Assembly (NCBI GenBank): GCA_965200955.1
Contig: OZ241742.1
Span: 558,001 to 622,000, forward strand
DNA: 64,000 nt
Direction of reading: 5' to 3'
Source: Bin80 sp026708685
GTDB lineage: Bacteria > Bacteroidota > Rhodothermia > Rhodothermales > Bin80
Of the stretch, positions 8,990-17,784 are shown piece after piece. Each line of letters begins with the position of its first letter. Position 1 is the stretch's first letter. A program made the position numbers and the translations under genes. A model generated the notes under the pieces. It did not search any database, was not told the DNA's origin, and was given only the letters and a program-made list of their open reading frames with translations.

Positions 8990-10774
8990 TTACGAGTTCA
9001 TCGTAACCAGAAACTCATCGTTGCTTTTGGTGGATCGCATCCGATCCAGTAGAAAATTCATGGCTTGAATGGGGTCCATGTCAGCAAGGAGCTTACGAAG
9101 AATCCAGATCCGGGCCAGGCGGGCATCGTTGAGCAGGAGCTCTTCTCTACGTGTTCCACTCATGACAACATTGATGGCAGGAAAGATGCGACGATCTGAC
9201 ATTTCACGGTTGAGGACCAGCTCCATATTTCCCGTCCCCTTGAACTCTTCAAAAATGACTTCATCCATACGACTTCCTGTATCAATCAGAGCGGTTCCTA
9301 TGATTGTCAAAGATCCACCTTCTTCCACATTTCTTGCCGCACCAAAGAATCGTTTTGGACCTCGGAGTGCGGTTGCATCCAATCCTCCAGAAATGGTACG
9401 TCCTGAATCGGGGCATACGGAGTTGTGTGCACGAGCGAGGCGGGTGATGGAATCAAGAAGAATGACGACATCCTGCTTGGTTTCGACAAGGCGCTTGGCC
9501 TTTTCAAGAACGATGTTGGCCACCTCAACATGACGAGAGGGCTCCTGATCAAATGTCGAAGCAACGACTTCGCCGTCAACATGACGTTCCATATCGGTAA
9601 CCTCTTCGGGGCGTTCATCCACCAATAAGATAATGAGATGGGCCTCTGGGTGGTTCGCACTGATGGCATTGGCGATTTTTTGCAGGAGAATTGTTTTGCC
9701 CGTTTTTGGTTGTGCAACAATGAGCCCTCTCTGCCCTTTACCAATCGGAGCAAAGAGGTCAAGCACGCGCATGGACATATCCCGAGCACGGGTTTCAAGT
9801 CCGAGGATCTCTTCGGGATAGAGAGGAGTCAAGTAATCAAATGTTGGACGCTCTTCCACGGCCCCTGGATCATTTCCATTGATTTTTTTGACATGAATAA
9901 GGGCGTGGTAGCGTTCGCCGTCCTTGGGTGGACGAACCTGACCATCCACAGTGTCTCCTACCCGAAGTTTAAATCGTTTGATTTGACTTGGGGAGACATA
10001 AATATCCTCAGGGCTGGGTAGATAATTGTAAGACGATGCCCTGAGAAAGCCATACCCATCGGGGAGAACTTCCAGCACTCCCGTTTTATCGATCATCGTG
10101 CTGGGATCAATCTTACGGGGATCAATCTGGCCGACATAGGGAAGTTTTGGTTCTGGTGTCCGCCTGCGTCGATCCTCCTTGGGGTGCACCCGAGAATCTC
10201 TACGATTACGCCGATTGTTGGATGGTTTTTTATGGCGACTTCCTGGGCGGCCTCCCCGTGGGGGTCTGGTATCGGATTCGTATTGTGGAGCAGGACGTGC
10301 CTGTTCAGGATATGAATGCTCAGATGAACCCGAGCTCATGCGAGGACCAATGTGATTGATCGGTTTTTTTCGGGACATTTTAGGTTCAGGATTTCGAAAC
10401 GATTTGGGTTGTGCAGGAGATGGAGGGGCAGAACGAGAAGGAGGTTCTGAAGGAGCAGGTAGATGCTCACCTGTGGGTTGAGGTGATGGTTGTGATTTTG
10501 GTGGATCAAACTCCAGCCTTGGCTGATGGGGGGGCGGAGTATTGAGAGGTTGAGGAGTGCTGCGTGGTTCTTGGGGAGCGGGTTGGGGCTCACTGGGAGC
10601 TATGGAATCATTGGAGATAGTTCCATTACCAGATTCGGCTTGACTCCTGTGATGTTGCAAAATCAAATCAATCAATTCTTGCTTGCGTAGATACTTCCAT
10701 CCATCAGCTCCCATCTCGCGGGCAATATCTTTAAGCTCAGGTAGTTTTTTGGCTTTGAGTAGAACTTGGTTCAT
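8990..10774 (-). CDS. rho: Transcription termination factor Rho with long N-terminal insertion
   Basis: Rho is the hexameric RNA-dependent ATPase that ends transcription. The order is a Rho-N helix domain (LKAKKLPELKDIAREM), a long low-complexity Pro/Ser/Gln/Arg-rich insertion (roughly residues 45-215), a cold-shock-like RNA-binding domain (GVLEVLPDGYGFLR) and the RecA-like motor. The motor has Walker A AQPKTGKT, Walker B VVILLDSITRLARAH, the Q-loop and R-loop (SGGLDATALRGPKRFFGAAR) and the arginine-finger region. The first plausible start, MNQVLLKAKK at 10774, fits other Rho proteins; an upstream in-frame ATG at 10837 would add 21 residues. Rho in this phylum commonly carries such insertions. 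The HAD gene follows closely downstream. Confidence 0.95.
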   Translation of the reverse strand: MNQVLLKAKKLPELKDIAREMGADGWKYLRKQELIDLILQHHRSQAESGNGTISNDSIAPSEPQPAPQEPRSTPQPLNTPPPHQPRLEFDPPKSQPSPQPTGEHLPAPSEPPSRSAPPSPAQPKSFRNPEPKMSRKKPINHIGPRMSSGSSEHSYPEQARPAPQYESDTRPPRGGRPGSRHKKPSNNRRNRRDSRVHPKEDRRRRTPEPKLPYVGQIDPRKIDPSTMIDKTGVLEVLPDGYGFLRASSYNYLPSPEDIYVSPSQIKRFKLRVGDTVDGQVRPPKDGERYHALIHVKKINGNDPGAVEERPTFDYLTPLYPEEILGLETRARDMSMRVLDLFAPIGKGQRGLIVAQPKTGKTILLQKIANAISANHPEAHLIILLVDERPEEVTDMERHVDGEVVASTFDQEPSRHVEVANIVLEKAKRLVETKQDVVILLDSITRLARAHNSVCPDSGRTISGGLDATALRGPKRFFGAARNVEEGGSLTIIGTALIDTGSRMDEVIFEEFKGTGNMELVLNREMSDRRIFPAINVVMSGTRREELLLNDARLARIWILRKLLADMDPIQAMNFLLDRMRSTKSNDEFLVTMNS

Positions 10775-11273
10775 AAAAAAGGAAAGGATAATAGCAGGAT
10801 AAGGATCTACCTGCTGGGTTGGAGAGTTACCGCTCAATGCGGCAAAAGTATGAAAAGTTGGTGAGAATCGGAAGAGTGAATATCAGCAGTAATGTTCTTA
10901 CTGTCTGACAAAGTGTTTCAAATCAACATGGTAGCCATACGATATCGTAGAACAGAGATCGCTACTACCATTGCTTACAAGTGAAGTATAAGTAACTCAA
11001 AATGAAAAAGTGAAGGCGAAGAACATCACCATGTGTAAATATAAACACATGCAACCGTTCCAGTGCTTAATCTGGCATTGAAAATGGTTGTACACACCCA
11101 GAACATTCAGAGAGAAATCCAAAACGGCCACATACAAAGATACTTTCTGGGAAAACCAAACCTGCAGTGACTCTATGGGTTTCGGACAACCCATTCAAAT
11201 GGATATGAAACGTTCAACTTTGGTGTTGAAAAGAAGGTTCCCAAAGTGAACTGGATCAACGATCACCCCTAAG
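10775..11273. other. Rho upstream spacer with an inverted repeat
   Basis: About 500 bases without a convincing gene. They must hold the rho promoter and the end of the folC transcript. A 7-base inverted repeat (CATGTGT at 11030-11036 and ACACATG at 11045-11051) surrounds an A/T loop. It has no T-run and could be an operator or chance. No tRNA or sRNA was recognised. Confidence 0.5.
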
Positions 11274-12527
11274 TTACGAATAAATGCTAAGAAATGCTTC
11301 GGCCAGATAGTGAGAACCGCAGATCAAGATGACATCCTTTTCAGATACGTGACATCGTACAAGGTCCCACATCATTGGAACGGACCCCGTTGCAACCACA
11401 TTGAGCCCGCTTCTTTGAAGGCTATTCGCCATTTCTGCACCTGCATAAGCACGTGCAAGGTCAAGTTCACACACATACATGTGCAAGGATGGATATCTGG
11501 CGAGTTCCACTGCGACTCCACCGAGGTCCTTGTCATTCATTAATGACAGTAATAGATGAATCGAACCGAATTGAGTGACATAATCAAGGGCGGCAGCAAT
11601 TCCGGCGGGGTTATGTGCAACATCCAGAACCGTGAGAGGGGTTTTACGCAGAATTTCTAGACGGCCTCTCAATCCTGTGAGAGTGTGAACCTGTGAGAGT
11701 CCCAGTTCAACAAGATCGGGATGATGATGGACTTGGGGGAACAGCAGCTCTGCACTTCGTGCAGATATGAGCGCATTATGCATGTAATGTACGGGAGCAG
11801 CTTCCGAAGTTGTGGGGTGTTCATACTGATGATTGGGAGTATGGAGAAATCCATCTTCCACATGACCAACTTCGATCCATGGAGCATCCATTTGGGCCGC
11901 CACATCACTCACAATGTCTTGGGTGAAGTCATGTCCGGTTGCAGAAATCACGGGAACATGTTTTTTGACAATCCCAGCTTTTTCGTGGGTGATCTCATCC
12001 AACGTCGTGCCGAGAATCCGTGTATGATCCAGATCAATGTTGGTGATTACTGAGAGAGCAGGTTGGACAATATTGGTTGCATCAAGTCTGCCACCCAAGC
12101 CCGTTTCCACAATGGCAAAATCCACGGTGGACTCTGCAAAATATAAAAAGCCTAACGCAGTCATGGCCTCAAAAAAACTGGGTTGCAGGCAGTCCAATAG
12201 ATCTTGGTAACGATCAAGAGCACTTTCCATCCATTGAAAAGGTACGGGAATTCCGTTGAGTCGAATCCGTTCAGAGAGGTGAAGCAGATGCGGTGAGGTA
12301 TAGAGTCCCATACGATATCCGGCAACCTGTCCAATAGATGCAATCATGCTGGCGACTGTTCCCTTACCATTGGTGCCAGCAATGTGCACGCTGGAGAAGG
12401 ATTGATGGGGGTTCCCCATGGCTTCTAGGAGCATGGAAATCCCCTGCAGTCCAGGTTTTATCGCAGCATTGCCCAGCTCAGAGTAGCGAGGTAGATTCAG
12501 GAGGCGATCTGCAAATTCAGGAGACAT
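11274..12527 (-). CDS. folC: Bifunctional dihydrofolate synthase/folylpolyglutamate synthase
   Basis: FolC adds glutamate to dihydropteroate and to folates, trapping the cofactor in the cell. The 417-residue Mur-ligase-type protein starts with the family helix (MSPEFADRLLNLPRYSELGN), has the P-loop HIAGTNGKGTVASMIASIGQ around residue 48, the ETGLGGRLDATNIV substrate loop, ITNIDLDHTRILGTTLDEI, EKAGIVK and a C-terminal ligase domain with LDVAHNPAG. Its start codon overlaps the stop of porX (TAATG), so translation of the two is likely coupled although the functions look unrelated. Two other pterin genes lie near 34.3-35.4 kb. Confidence 0.94.
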   Translation of the reverse strand: MSPEFADRLLNLPRYSELGNAAIKPGLQGISMLLEAMGNPHQSFSSVHIAGTNGKGTVASMIASIGQVAGYRMGLYTSPHLLHLSERIRLNGIPVPFQWMESALDRYQDLLDCLQPSFFEAMTALGFLYFAESTVDFAIVETGLGGRLDATNIVQPALSVITNIDLDHTRILGTTLDEITHEKAGIVKKHVPVISATGHDFTQDIVSDVAAQMDAPWIEVGHVEDGFLHTPNHQYEHPTTSEAAPVHYMHNALISARSAELLFPQVHHHPDLVELGLSQVHTLTGLRGRLEILRKTPLTVLDVAHNPAGIAAALDYVTQFGSIHLLLSLMNDKDLGGVAVELARYPSLHMYVCELDLARAYAGAEMANSLQRSGLNVVATGSVPMMWDLVRCHVSEKDVILICGSHYLAEAFLSIYS

Positions 12528-14101
12528 TATGTCTTCCGAGGTCGCATGGTTACTACCGGCAGGATCATCTCTTCCATGGAAGCACCTCCATGTTGCATGG
12601 AGTCATTGTATCGGTTACGATAGTGATTATAATTTGTTGGATAGACGAAATAGTAGTCTTCCTTGGCAATGATAAAGCAGTCTTCAGAGCTTTTGGACGG
12701 CAAGCCAAAAGCTCTTGGGTCGCGGACAATCATCGCATGGCGAGGATCCGCAGAGATGTTACGGCCCACTTTGTAACGCAGTGCAGTGGAGGTATTTCGA
12801 TCGCCCCGAACTTTTGTTTCATGGAGACTTCGAATCGCCCCATGATCGGTGGTAATAATAATGGTGCAGTCTTTCTTGGAGAGTGTCTGGAAGGACTGAT
12901 ACAACCAGGAGTGCTGAAACCAGGTACGGGTTAACGCTCGATATGCACGCTCATCGGGGGAGAGTTCGCGGATTACATCGGAGTCCGCTCTACTGTGGGC
13001 AAGGATATCGACAAAGTTGATCACCACTGCATTCAAATCAGCCTGTAAATAATGGTTGACATCCTGAGCAAAGATGCGTCCGTCTTCTTTTCCGATCAAT
13101 TTCTTGTAGCGCATGGAGATATGACTGAGATTGAGGCGTTCAAGGCAGGAGAGCAGGAGGGTCCGTTCATGCTGGTTGCGACTGTGCTCTTCACTGTCTT
13201 CACCTTGCCAGAGGGAGGGATGGCGTCGGTGGATTTCAGAGGGCAGAAGCCCACTGAAGATGGAATTACGTGAATAAGGAGTAGCCGTAGGCAAGATTCC
13301 CATACAGAAATCCGTCTGTATGGAGAACAGTGGACGCAGCAGAGATTCAAACTCCAGCCACTGATCATAGCGCATGCAGTCAATGACCAAGAAAAGAACG
13401 GGATGCTGTGGCTTGAGATGAGGGATGACACACTGCGAAATGACTTGGTGAGAAAGGATGGGAGTGGTATCGGTTGAACGGGAGTAATAGGAGCGAATCC
13501 AATCTGGATAGGAGTCTTCTATGTATCGACCAAATAAGCGGTTTGCTTCCCGATACTGATCTTCCAGTACTTGACGAGCTCCCTCGTCATTGTCCAATTG
13601 ACGATCATACTTGACGAGTTCCCGATACAAGCTGACCCATTGATCCACACCTGTACAATGATGGAGGGCTTCAGAAATAGCACTGAATCGGTGCATGTAA
13701 TTCTGAGAAACCCGTGCATTACGCAGTTGAATTCGTTCAAGAAGTCGCTTGCATGTCAGCAGAATTTGACTGGGGTTTACAGGCTTGGTCAAATAGTCAC
13801 TGATTTGTCCTCCCAGTGCTTCTTCCATCAGATGTTCTTCCTCACTTTTGGTGACCATGATCACTGGAAGTTCGGGGCGTATTTGCTTGATGGCCGCAAG
13901 CGTCTCCAATCCCCCCATGCCGGGCATTTGCTCGTCCAAAAGAACAATATTAATCAGATCGTTCTGAGTAACGGCCTCAACGGCATCCGCACCGTTAGAT
14001 ACGCATGTAACATGGTATCCACGGTTTTCAAGAAAGAGCACATGGGATCGGAGCAGATCAATTTCATCGTCTGCCCAGAGAATAGATCCGGCTATAGACA
14101 T
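12527..14101 (-). CDS. porX: PorX-type response regulator with PglZ phosphatase domain
   Basis: A 524-residue fusion. Residues ~6-125 form a CheY-like receiver with acidic pocket (ADDE), phosphoacceptor Asp56 in VLLDEQMPGM and a conserved TKP. Residues ~190-520 form a PglZ/alkaline-phosphatase-superfamily domain with VIDCMRYDQWLEF, NFVDILAHSR and ITTDHGAIRS, which carry metal ligands. This is the architecture of PorX, which with the sensor PorY and an ECF sigma factor controls T9SS and degrades oligonucleotide second messengers in Porphyromonas. Neither partner is in the window. Proteins with T9SS signals at 818, 38375 and 56369 are plausible cargo of the system. The ATG at 14101 is preferred to an adjacent TTG. 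Confidence 0.9.
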   Translation of the reverse strand: MSIAGSILWADDEIDLLRSHVLFLENRGYHVTCVSNGADAVEAVTQNDLINIVLLDEQMPGMGGLETLAAIKQIRPELPVIMVTKSEEEHLMEEALGGQISDYLTKPVNPSQILLTCKRLLERIQLRNARVSQNYMHRFSAISEALHHCTGVDQWVSLYRELVKYDRQLDNDEGARQVLEDQYREANRLFGRYIEDSYPDWIRSYYSRSTDTTPILSHQVISQCVIPHLKPQHPVLFLVIDCMRYDQWLEFESLLRPLFSIQTDFCMGILPTATPYSRNSIFSGLLPSEIHRRHPSLWQGEDSEEHSRNQHERTLLLSCLERLNLSHISMRYKKLIGKEDGRIFAQDVNHYLQADLNAVVINFVDILAHSRADSDVIRELSPDERAYRALTRTWFQHSWLYQSFQTLSKKDCTIIITTDHGAIRSLHETKVRGDRNTSTALRYKVGRNISADPRHAMIVRDPRAFGLPSKSSEDCFIIAKEDYYFVYPTNYNHYRNRYNDSMQHGGASMEEMILPVVTMRPRKT

Positions 14102-14281
14102 CAACGTCGAATGGTTTAGTGAGCCGTAGCCGTAGTGTCAGAGGCAAGAATTAGGATAGAATTCATGTGTATACGAATGGATGGCGATTAAGTTGGAGCC
14201 ACCATCCAATAGCAACCTGATGAAGTCTGCATCGTACAAATCATTGATAACTATCTCCATCACCATCCATCCCAATTCATC

Positions 14282-14806
14282 ATGGCATCAAAAGGCTTGT
14301 CCGAACGCATGCAGGTAGCACTCAACCGCCAAATCAAGGCAGAGTTTGATTCTGCCTATTTATATCTTGGTTTATCTGCTGAAATGGAATCACGGAATCT
14401 GAAGGGTTTCGCTCACTGGCTACGGGTACAGTGGGAAGAGGAACTTGCCCATGGATTTAAATTGTATGACTTTTTACTTCAGCGTGATGCAAAAGTAGAA
14501 CTTCATGCTCTTGATAAGCCATCGGTTGATTCTCAGAAGACGATTCTCGAAATATTCTCTAATGTTCTACATCATGAGCAGTACATTACAGCACGCATCA
14601 ATGAGTTGTACGCACTCGCCCTAGAAGACGGAGACTATGGCTCCCAGACGCTGTTGCACTGGTTCATTGAAGAGCAGATGGAGGAAGAGGAGTCCGCTCG
14701 CGAGATCATAGACAACTTACGTTTAGTCGGCGAATCAGGGGCAGCCCTTTTTCTTTTGGATCGTGAAATGTCTCAGAGATCGGAGGCCCACCACGAAGAT
14801 CATTAA
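14282..14806 (+). CDS. ftnA: Bacterial non-haem ferritin
   Basis: The 174-residue four-helix bundle matches bacterial ferritins, which oxidise Fe(II) at a diiron centre and store up to thousands of Fe(III) atoms in a 24-mer. Visible ligands are Glu17 in the first helix (QIKAEFDSAYLYLGL), Glu50/His53-type residues in WEEELAHGFKLYDFL, and the Glu/Gln ligands in helix three (LLHWFIEEQMEEEESAREI). The C-terminus is His-rich (SEAHHEDH). It opens with MASKGLSERMQVALNRQ, the usual N-terminus. A hairpin lies five bases after the stop. The MBL gene follows on the same strand. Confidence 0.95.
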   Translation: MASKGLSERMQVALNRQIKAEFDSAYLYLGLSAEMESRNLKGFAHWLRVQWEEELAHGFKLYDFLLQRDAKVELHALDKPSVDSQKTILEIFSNVLHHEQYITARINELYALALEDGDYGSQTLLHWFIEEQMEEEESAREIIDNLRLVGESGAALFLLDREMSQRSEAHHEDH

Positions 14807-14810
14807 TTCG

Positions 14811-14830
14811 GTGCATCCCGTGTGATGCAC
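14811..14830 (+). terminator. Hairpin after the ferritin gene
   Basis: GTGCATC and GATGCAC form a perfect 7-base stem with a 6-base loop, starting five bases after the ferritin stop. No T-run follows, so intrinsic termination is doubtful. It could protect the mRNA 3' end or modulate the MBL gene, whose start is 15 bases on. Confidence 0.4.
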
Positions 14831-14844
14831 TGCCGCACATATCT

Positions 14845-15723
14845 ATGTCTGCATTACGATTTTTGCTTCCAGGGGTGATTCCTTTGGAAGACTTTCACGC
14901 AACATCCATCAAAGCTCAGCAAGTGGCTCCAGGGATTCTAATGTTGGTTGGATTAGGAGGCAATATTGGCGTTTCCTACGGCAAGGATGCCACCTTTATG
15001 ATAGACGGTCAATTTGGGCCACTCTCAGAAAAAATCCTTGATTCCATTACAGAGTACACGGACCATCCTGTACAGTTTCTTCTCAATACCCACTGGCATC
15101 TTGATCATGTCGCTGCCAATGAAGAGTTAGCCCAGCGTGGTATTACCATCATGGCACATGAAGAGGTTCGGAGTCGGATGAGTACGGACCAGGTTCTTCC
15201 AGCATTTGGTTGTACGGTCCCTGCATTTCCCAGCATAGCTCTCCCAAGAGTCACCTTTACCGAAGATCTTCATTTTCATTGGAATGATGAGATCATAGAA
15301 ATTTTTCATGCACCGGGTGCTCATACCGATGGAGATGTGATGGTTCACTTCCACAAAGCGAATGTGATCCAGATGAGTGATATCTATTTTAATGGAATGT
15401 ATCCGCTCATTGATGTAGATTGTGGGGGGTCTATTGATGGAATGATTCAAGCAGTAGAAGAGGTCCTTTCTCGCTGTGATGAACAGACCAAAATCATTCC
15501 TGGTCATGGAGATCTTTCTGATCCGTCAGAACTTGAGGCCTACCGAGATATGATGGTCATCGCCAGAGATAACATTTCCTCGTTGATTGATCAGGGGAAG
15601 TCGCTTCAAGACATTCTTGACTCCAAGCCTACCTCAGCGTTGGATGCGGATTGGGGACAAGGCGTTTTGGAACCCGATGGCTTTGTTCAACACATCTACG
15701 CTTCCATCATCCAGCCCAGTTAA
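14845..15723 (+). CDS. MBL-fold metallohydrolase
   Basis: A 292-residue metallo-beta-lactamase-fold protein. The zinc motif is LNTHWHLDHVAANEELA (HxHxDH, around residue 81). A later His lies in IFHAPGAHTDGDVMVHF, an Asp in QMSDIYFNG and the last His in IIPGHGDLSD, completing the two-metal site. There is no obvious signal peptide. The fold covers many activities (glyoxalase II-like, lactonase, quinoprotein-relay hydrolase) and I cannot choose the substrate. The gene follows ferritin by 38 bases, so cotranscription is possible. Its 3' end overlaps the opposing CbpA-like gene by four bases. Confidence 0.85.
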   Translation: MSALRFLLPGVIPLEDFHATSIKAQQVAPGILMLVGLGGNIGVSYGKDATFMIDGQFGPLSEKILDSITEYTDHPVQFLLNTHWHLDHVAANEELAQRGITIMAHEEVRSRMSTDQVLPAFGCTVPAFPSIALPRVTFTEDLHFHWNDEIIEIFHAPGAHTDGDVMVHFHKANVIQMSDIYFNGMYPLIDVDCGGSIDGMIQAVEEVLSRCDEQTKIIPGHGDLSDPSELEAYRDMMVIARDNISSLIDQGKSLQDILDSKPTSALDADWGQGVLEPDGFVQHIYASIIQPS

Positions 15724-16502
15724 CCTTCAATGAGTCCAGCTGCTTGGGCAGCTCCTTGAAGGATCTTGATCTCCAGGGAATTCAGAGGTGTGATGTGGAG
15801 ATTCACCAGCAGGTCGCCCGTTTTCCGCGTTTCCGATTGCACCCCTCTCCCCTTGTATCGAAGTTTGGTTCCATGCGTGGAATTGGGGGGGATCTCTATC
15901 GTTAGTGGCTCACCATAAAGATCCGTGAAGGTTTTGGAGGATCCCACCAGTGCTTCAAGGCCATTCAGCGACAGGTGCATATGCAAATTCGCTCCTTTAC
16001 GGGTAAATACGGAGTGCGGGAGGATTTTGAAGGTGAAGATGCGTTCGTTTGGATCATCGGATGCACGGACCCGGAATTTATTTTTCACGCCAGGGGGGAG
16101 AACAATTCTGGTCAACGATCCATCTTTTCCCCGAATGATGACGGGCCCTCCGCGGATTGCCCGTTCTAAGGAAATATTGACGACATTACTTCGTCCGCCA
16201 AATAATTCTTCAAAAAACTCCCCGATACTGGAGAAGAAATCATCTACAAATACGGGAGATGGGTCGGGTTGTATGGATCGCCTCAGTTGGTCATAGGCTC
16301 TTCGGCGGCTGGGATCAGAGAGAATGCTATAAGCCTGCTGAAGTTGCTTAAATCGCTCTTCTGCTTCACTGTCTCCGGGGTTACGATCGGGGTGATGCTG
16401 ATGGGCAAGTTTTCGATAGGCCGCTTTGATTTCATCGGGGGAGGCTGTGTAGTTGACCCCCATGACTGCATAAAGATCATCCGAGGTAGTTAACCGTGCC
16501 AT
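15720..16502 (-). CDS. DnaJ/CbpA-like co-chaperone without zinc fingers
   Basis: Of 260 residues, the first ~70 are a J domain with the HPD motif (AHQHHPDRNPGDSEAEE) needed to stimulate DnaK ATPase. A short linker holds acidic and aromatic residues (FFSSIGEFFEELFGG), then two C-terminal peptide-binding barrels (VNISLERAIRGG, LPPGVKNKFRVRASD, LVNLHITPL). The four CxxCxGxG zinc repeats of DnaJ are missing, which makes it a class II J protein (CbpA type). It would hand misfolded substrates to DnaK. It is convergent with the MBL gene. Confidence 0.9.
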   Translation of the reverse strand: MARLTTSDDLYAVMGVNYTASPDEIKAAYRKLAHQHHPDRNPGDSEAEERFKQLQQAYSILSDPSRRRAYDQLRRSIQPDPSPVFVDDFFSSIGEFFEELFGGRSNVVNISLERAIRGGPVIIRGKDGSLTRIVLPPGVKNKFRVRASDDPNERIFTFKILPHSVFTRKGANLHMHLSLNGLEALVGSSKTFTDLYGEPLTIEIPPNSTHGTKLRYKGRGVQSETRKTGDLLVNLHITPLNSLEIKILQGAAQAAGLIEG

Positions 16503-17784
16503 TGGATTATTTGATATTTATGGACTGACATGAAGATTCACCAAGGGTATCAAGCGCCTTGGCAACGATGAGAGGTTGATCTGCCCATGTACAGTCTGTC
16601 GAGAGAATGAGAATGAATCAAAAGAAGAGATGATCGCAGATGACTGAGGTTCTAATGTGATGGGTCATCGCCAAGTATGATCTTGAGGAACCAACAAATG
16701 AAATAAGATACCCAGATCTGGCAATTCTATATTTGATTATGGATTGATCAAGAATTCATCAAGCCATAATAAGGGACATACATGTGCGGTTATCCAGAAT
16801 CATTTGATACAACGGGGCGGATATTAGATGGGCATGTCTGAAATGAGTTTCCAAAATCGAGAGAGTATGCCAAAAGACGAAAGAGATTCAGAGCTGGGTC
16901 ACACAGCAAGGATTAGAAGACATCGAAGGATTTGAATCAGCCCACTTACATTGGCTAATTACTGCAAAGAAAGCGTCACTATCTGAACATAAAAGATCCG
17001 CTTTTAGCGTTCACACATGCCTTTCAAAGCAGTTTTCATTCATATTCAGGAACAAGATCCTCGATTACGGGATGGAAAGGTAAAGGGACTTGAACCCCCA
17101 TCTTCTGACGATCAGAAATGTTAACCATGACACCATACATTTCTCAATGGACGCTGTTTACGCAAGATATGTAACGATGTTCATTTTTGCACTCATTCAC
17201 TCCGTTCCGATAATCTAATCTTCCTAAAGTTTCACCAACTCATTGAAAAAGTTGGCAAGACCTACCTTTTGCATAAACTTTTCACTTAACTCCAGCTTTT
17301 TCGGCCGTGGATTGAAGGATATGATAGAAGTTCGTTCCAACCTACTACATGAGCTACGCCCAAGAGATGACGGTGGAAGAAATGCAAACCCACATACGAT
17401 ACCACTTGTCCACCCGTGAATCTACTCGATACCTGAATCTTCTATCCCAATTGCCAGAATGCCTGACCGCTGCCATGTACGACTATCGTACCATGAAAAG
17501 TGAATGGAAGTCCTCATCAAAATGCTGGATAAGCCAGTAATCACTCTGTCTAAGCAGGCATAGATCTTTGATGATATAGATGAAATCTTTTGGGGATCGG
17601 GTGCAAAACATCCCATGTGACTAGGACTTCCAAGGGGTTCATTGCCATAACTGGACTAGGCTGTTCCCCATACACCATCGTATCATTGTGGTCTTTCTAA
17701 CCAGTGTATCTCTACGGTCGCATGGAACCAGAGAAGAGATGGAGAGTTGACTTATGTCATTGTTGAGAATTTTCACGTGTCATC
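16503..17784. other. 1.3-kb gene-poor stretch
   Basis: No convincing protein gene. A tRNA-like relic lies at 17073-17143. A 192-base open frame at 17349-17540 has no supporting signal, and an open but start-less frame at about 16888-17080 reads QSWVTQQGLEDIEGFE then HLHWLITAKKA, which looks coding-like but has no identifiable family. The AAA ATPase promoter must lie near 17740-17784. Together with 18928-19503 this is the least dense coding stretch in the window. Confidence 0.55.
17073..17143 (-). pseudogene. tRNA-like relic
   Basis: Read leftward, the sequence contains a D-arm-like GGTGTCATGGTTAACATT and a perfect 5-base anticodon stem TCTGA/TCAGA. The loop of that stem is only three bases (TCG) where seven are normal. 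A T-arm follows (GGGGGTTCAAGTCCC). The segments that should form the acceptor stem do not pair. The order and spacing of arms are tRNA-like, but the loop deletion and missing acceptor argue for a dead gene. No intact tRNA was seen in the window. Confidence 0.35.

Noticed and set aside
11030..11051. Inverted repeat as a terminator of folC
   Set aside because: Stem is A/T-rich, only 7 bp, and no T-run follows; kept only as a note in the spacer.
17349..17540. 63-codon open frame with ATG
   Set aside because: No domain, no start context, and the surrounding stretch is full of stops; not enough to call.
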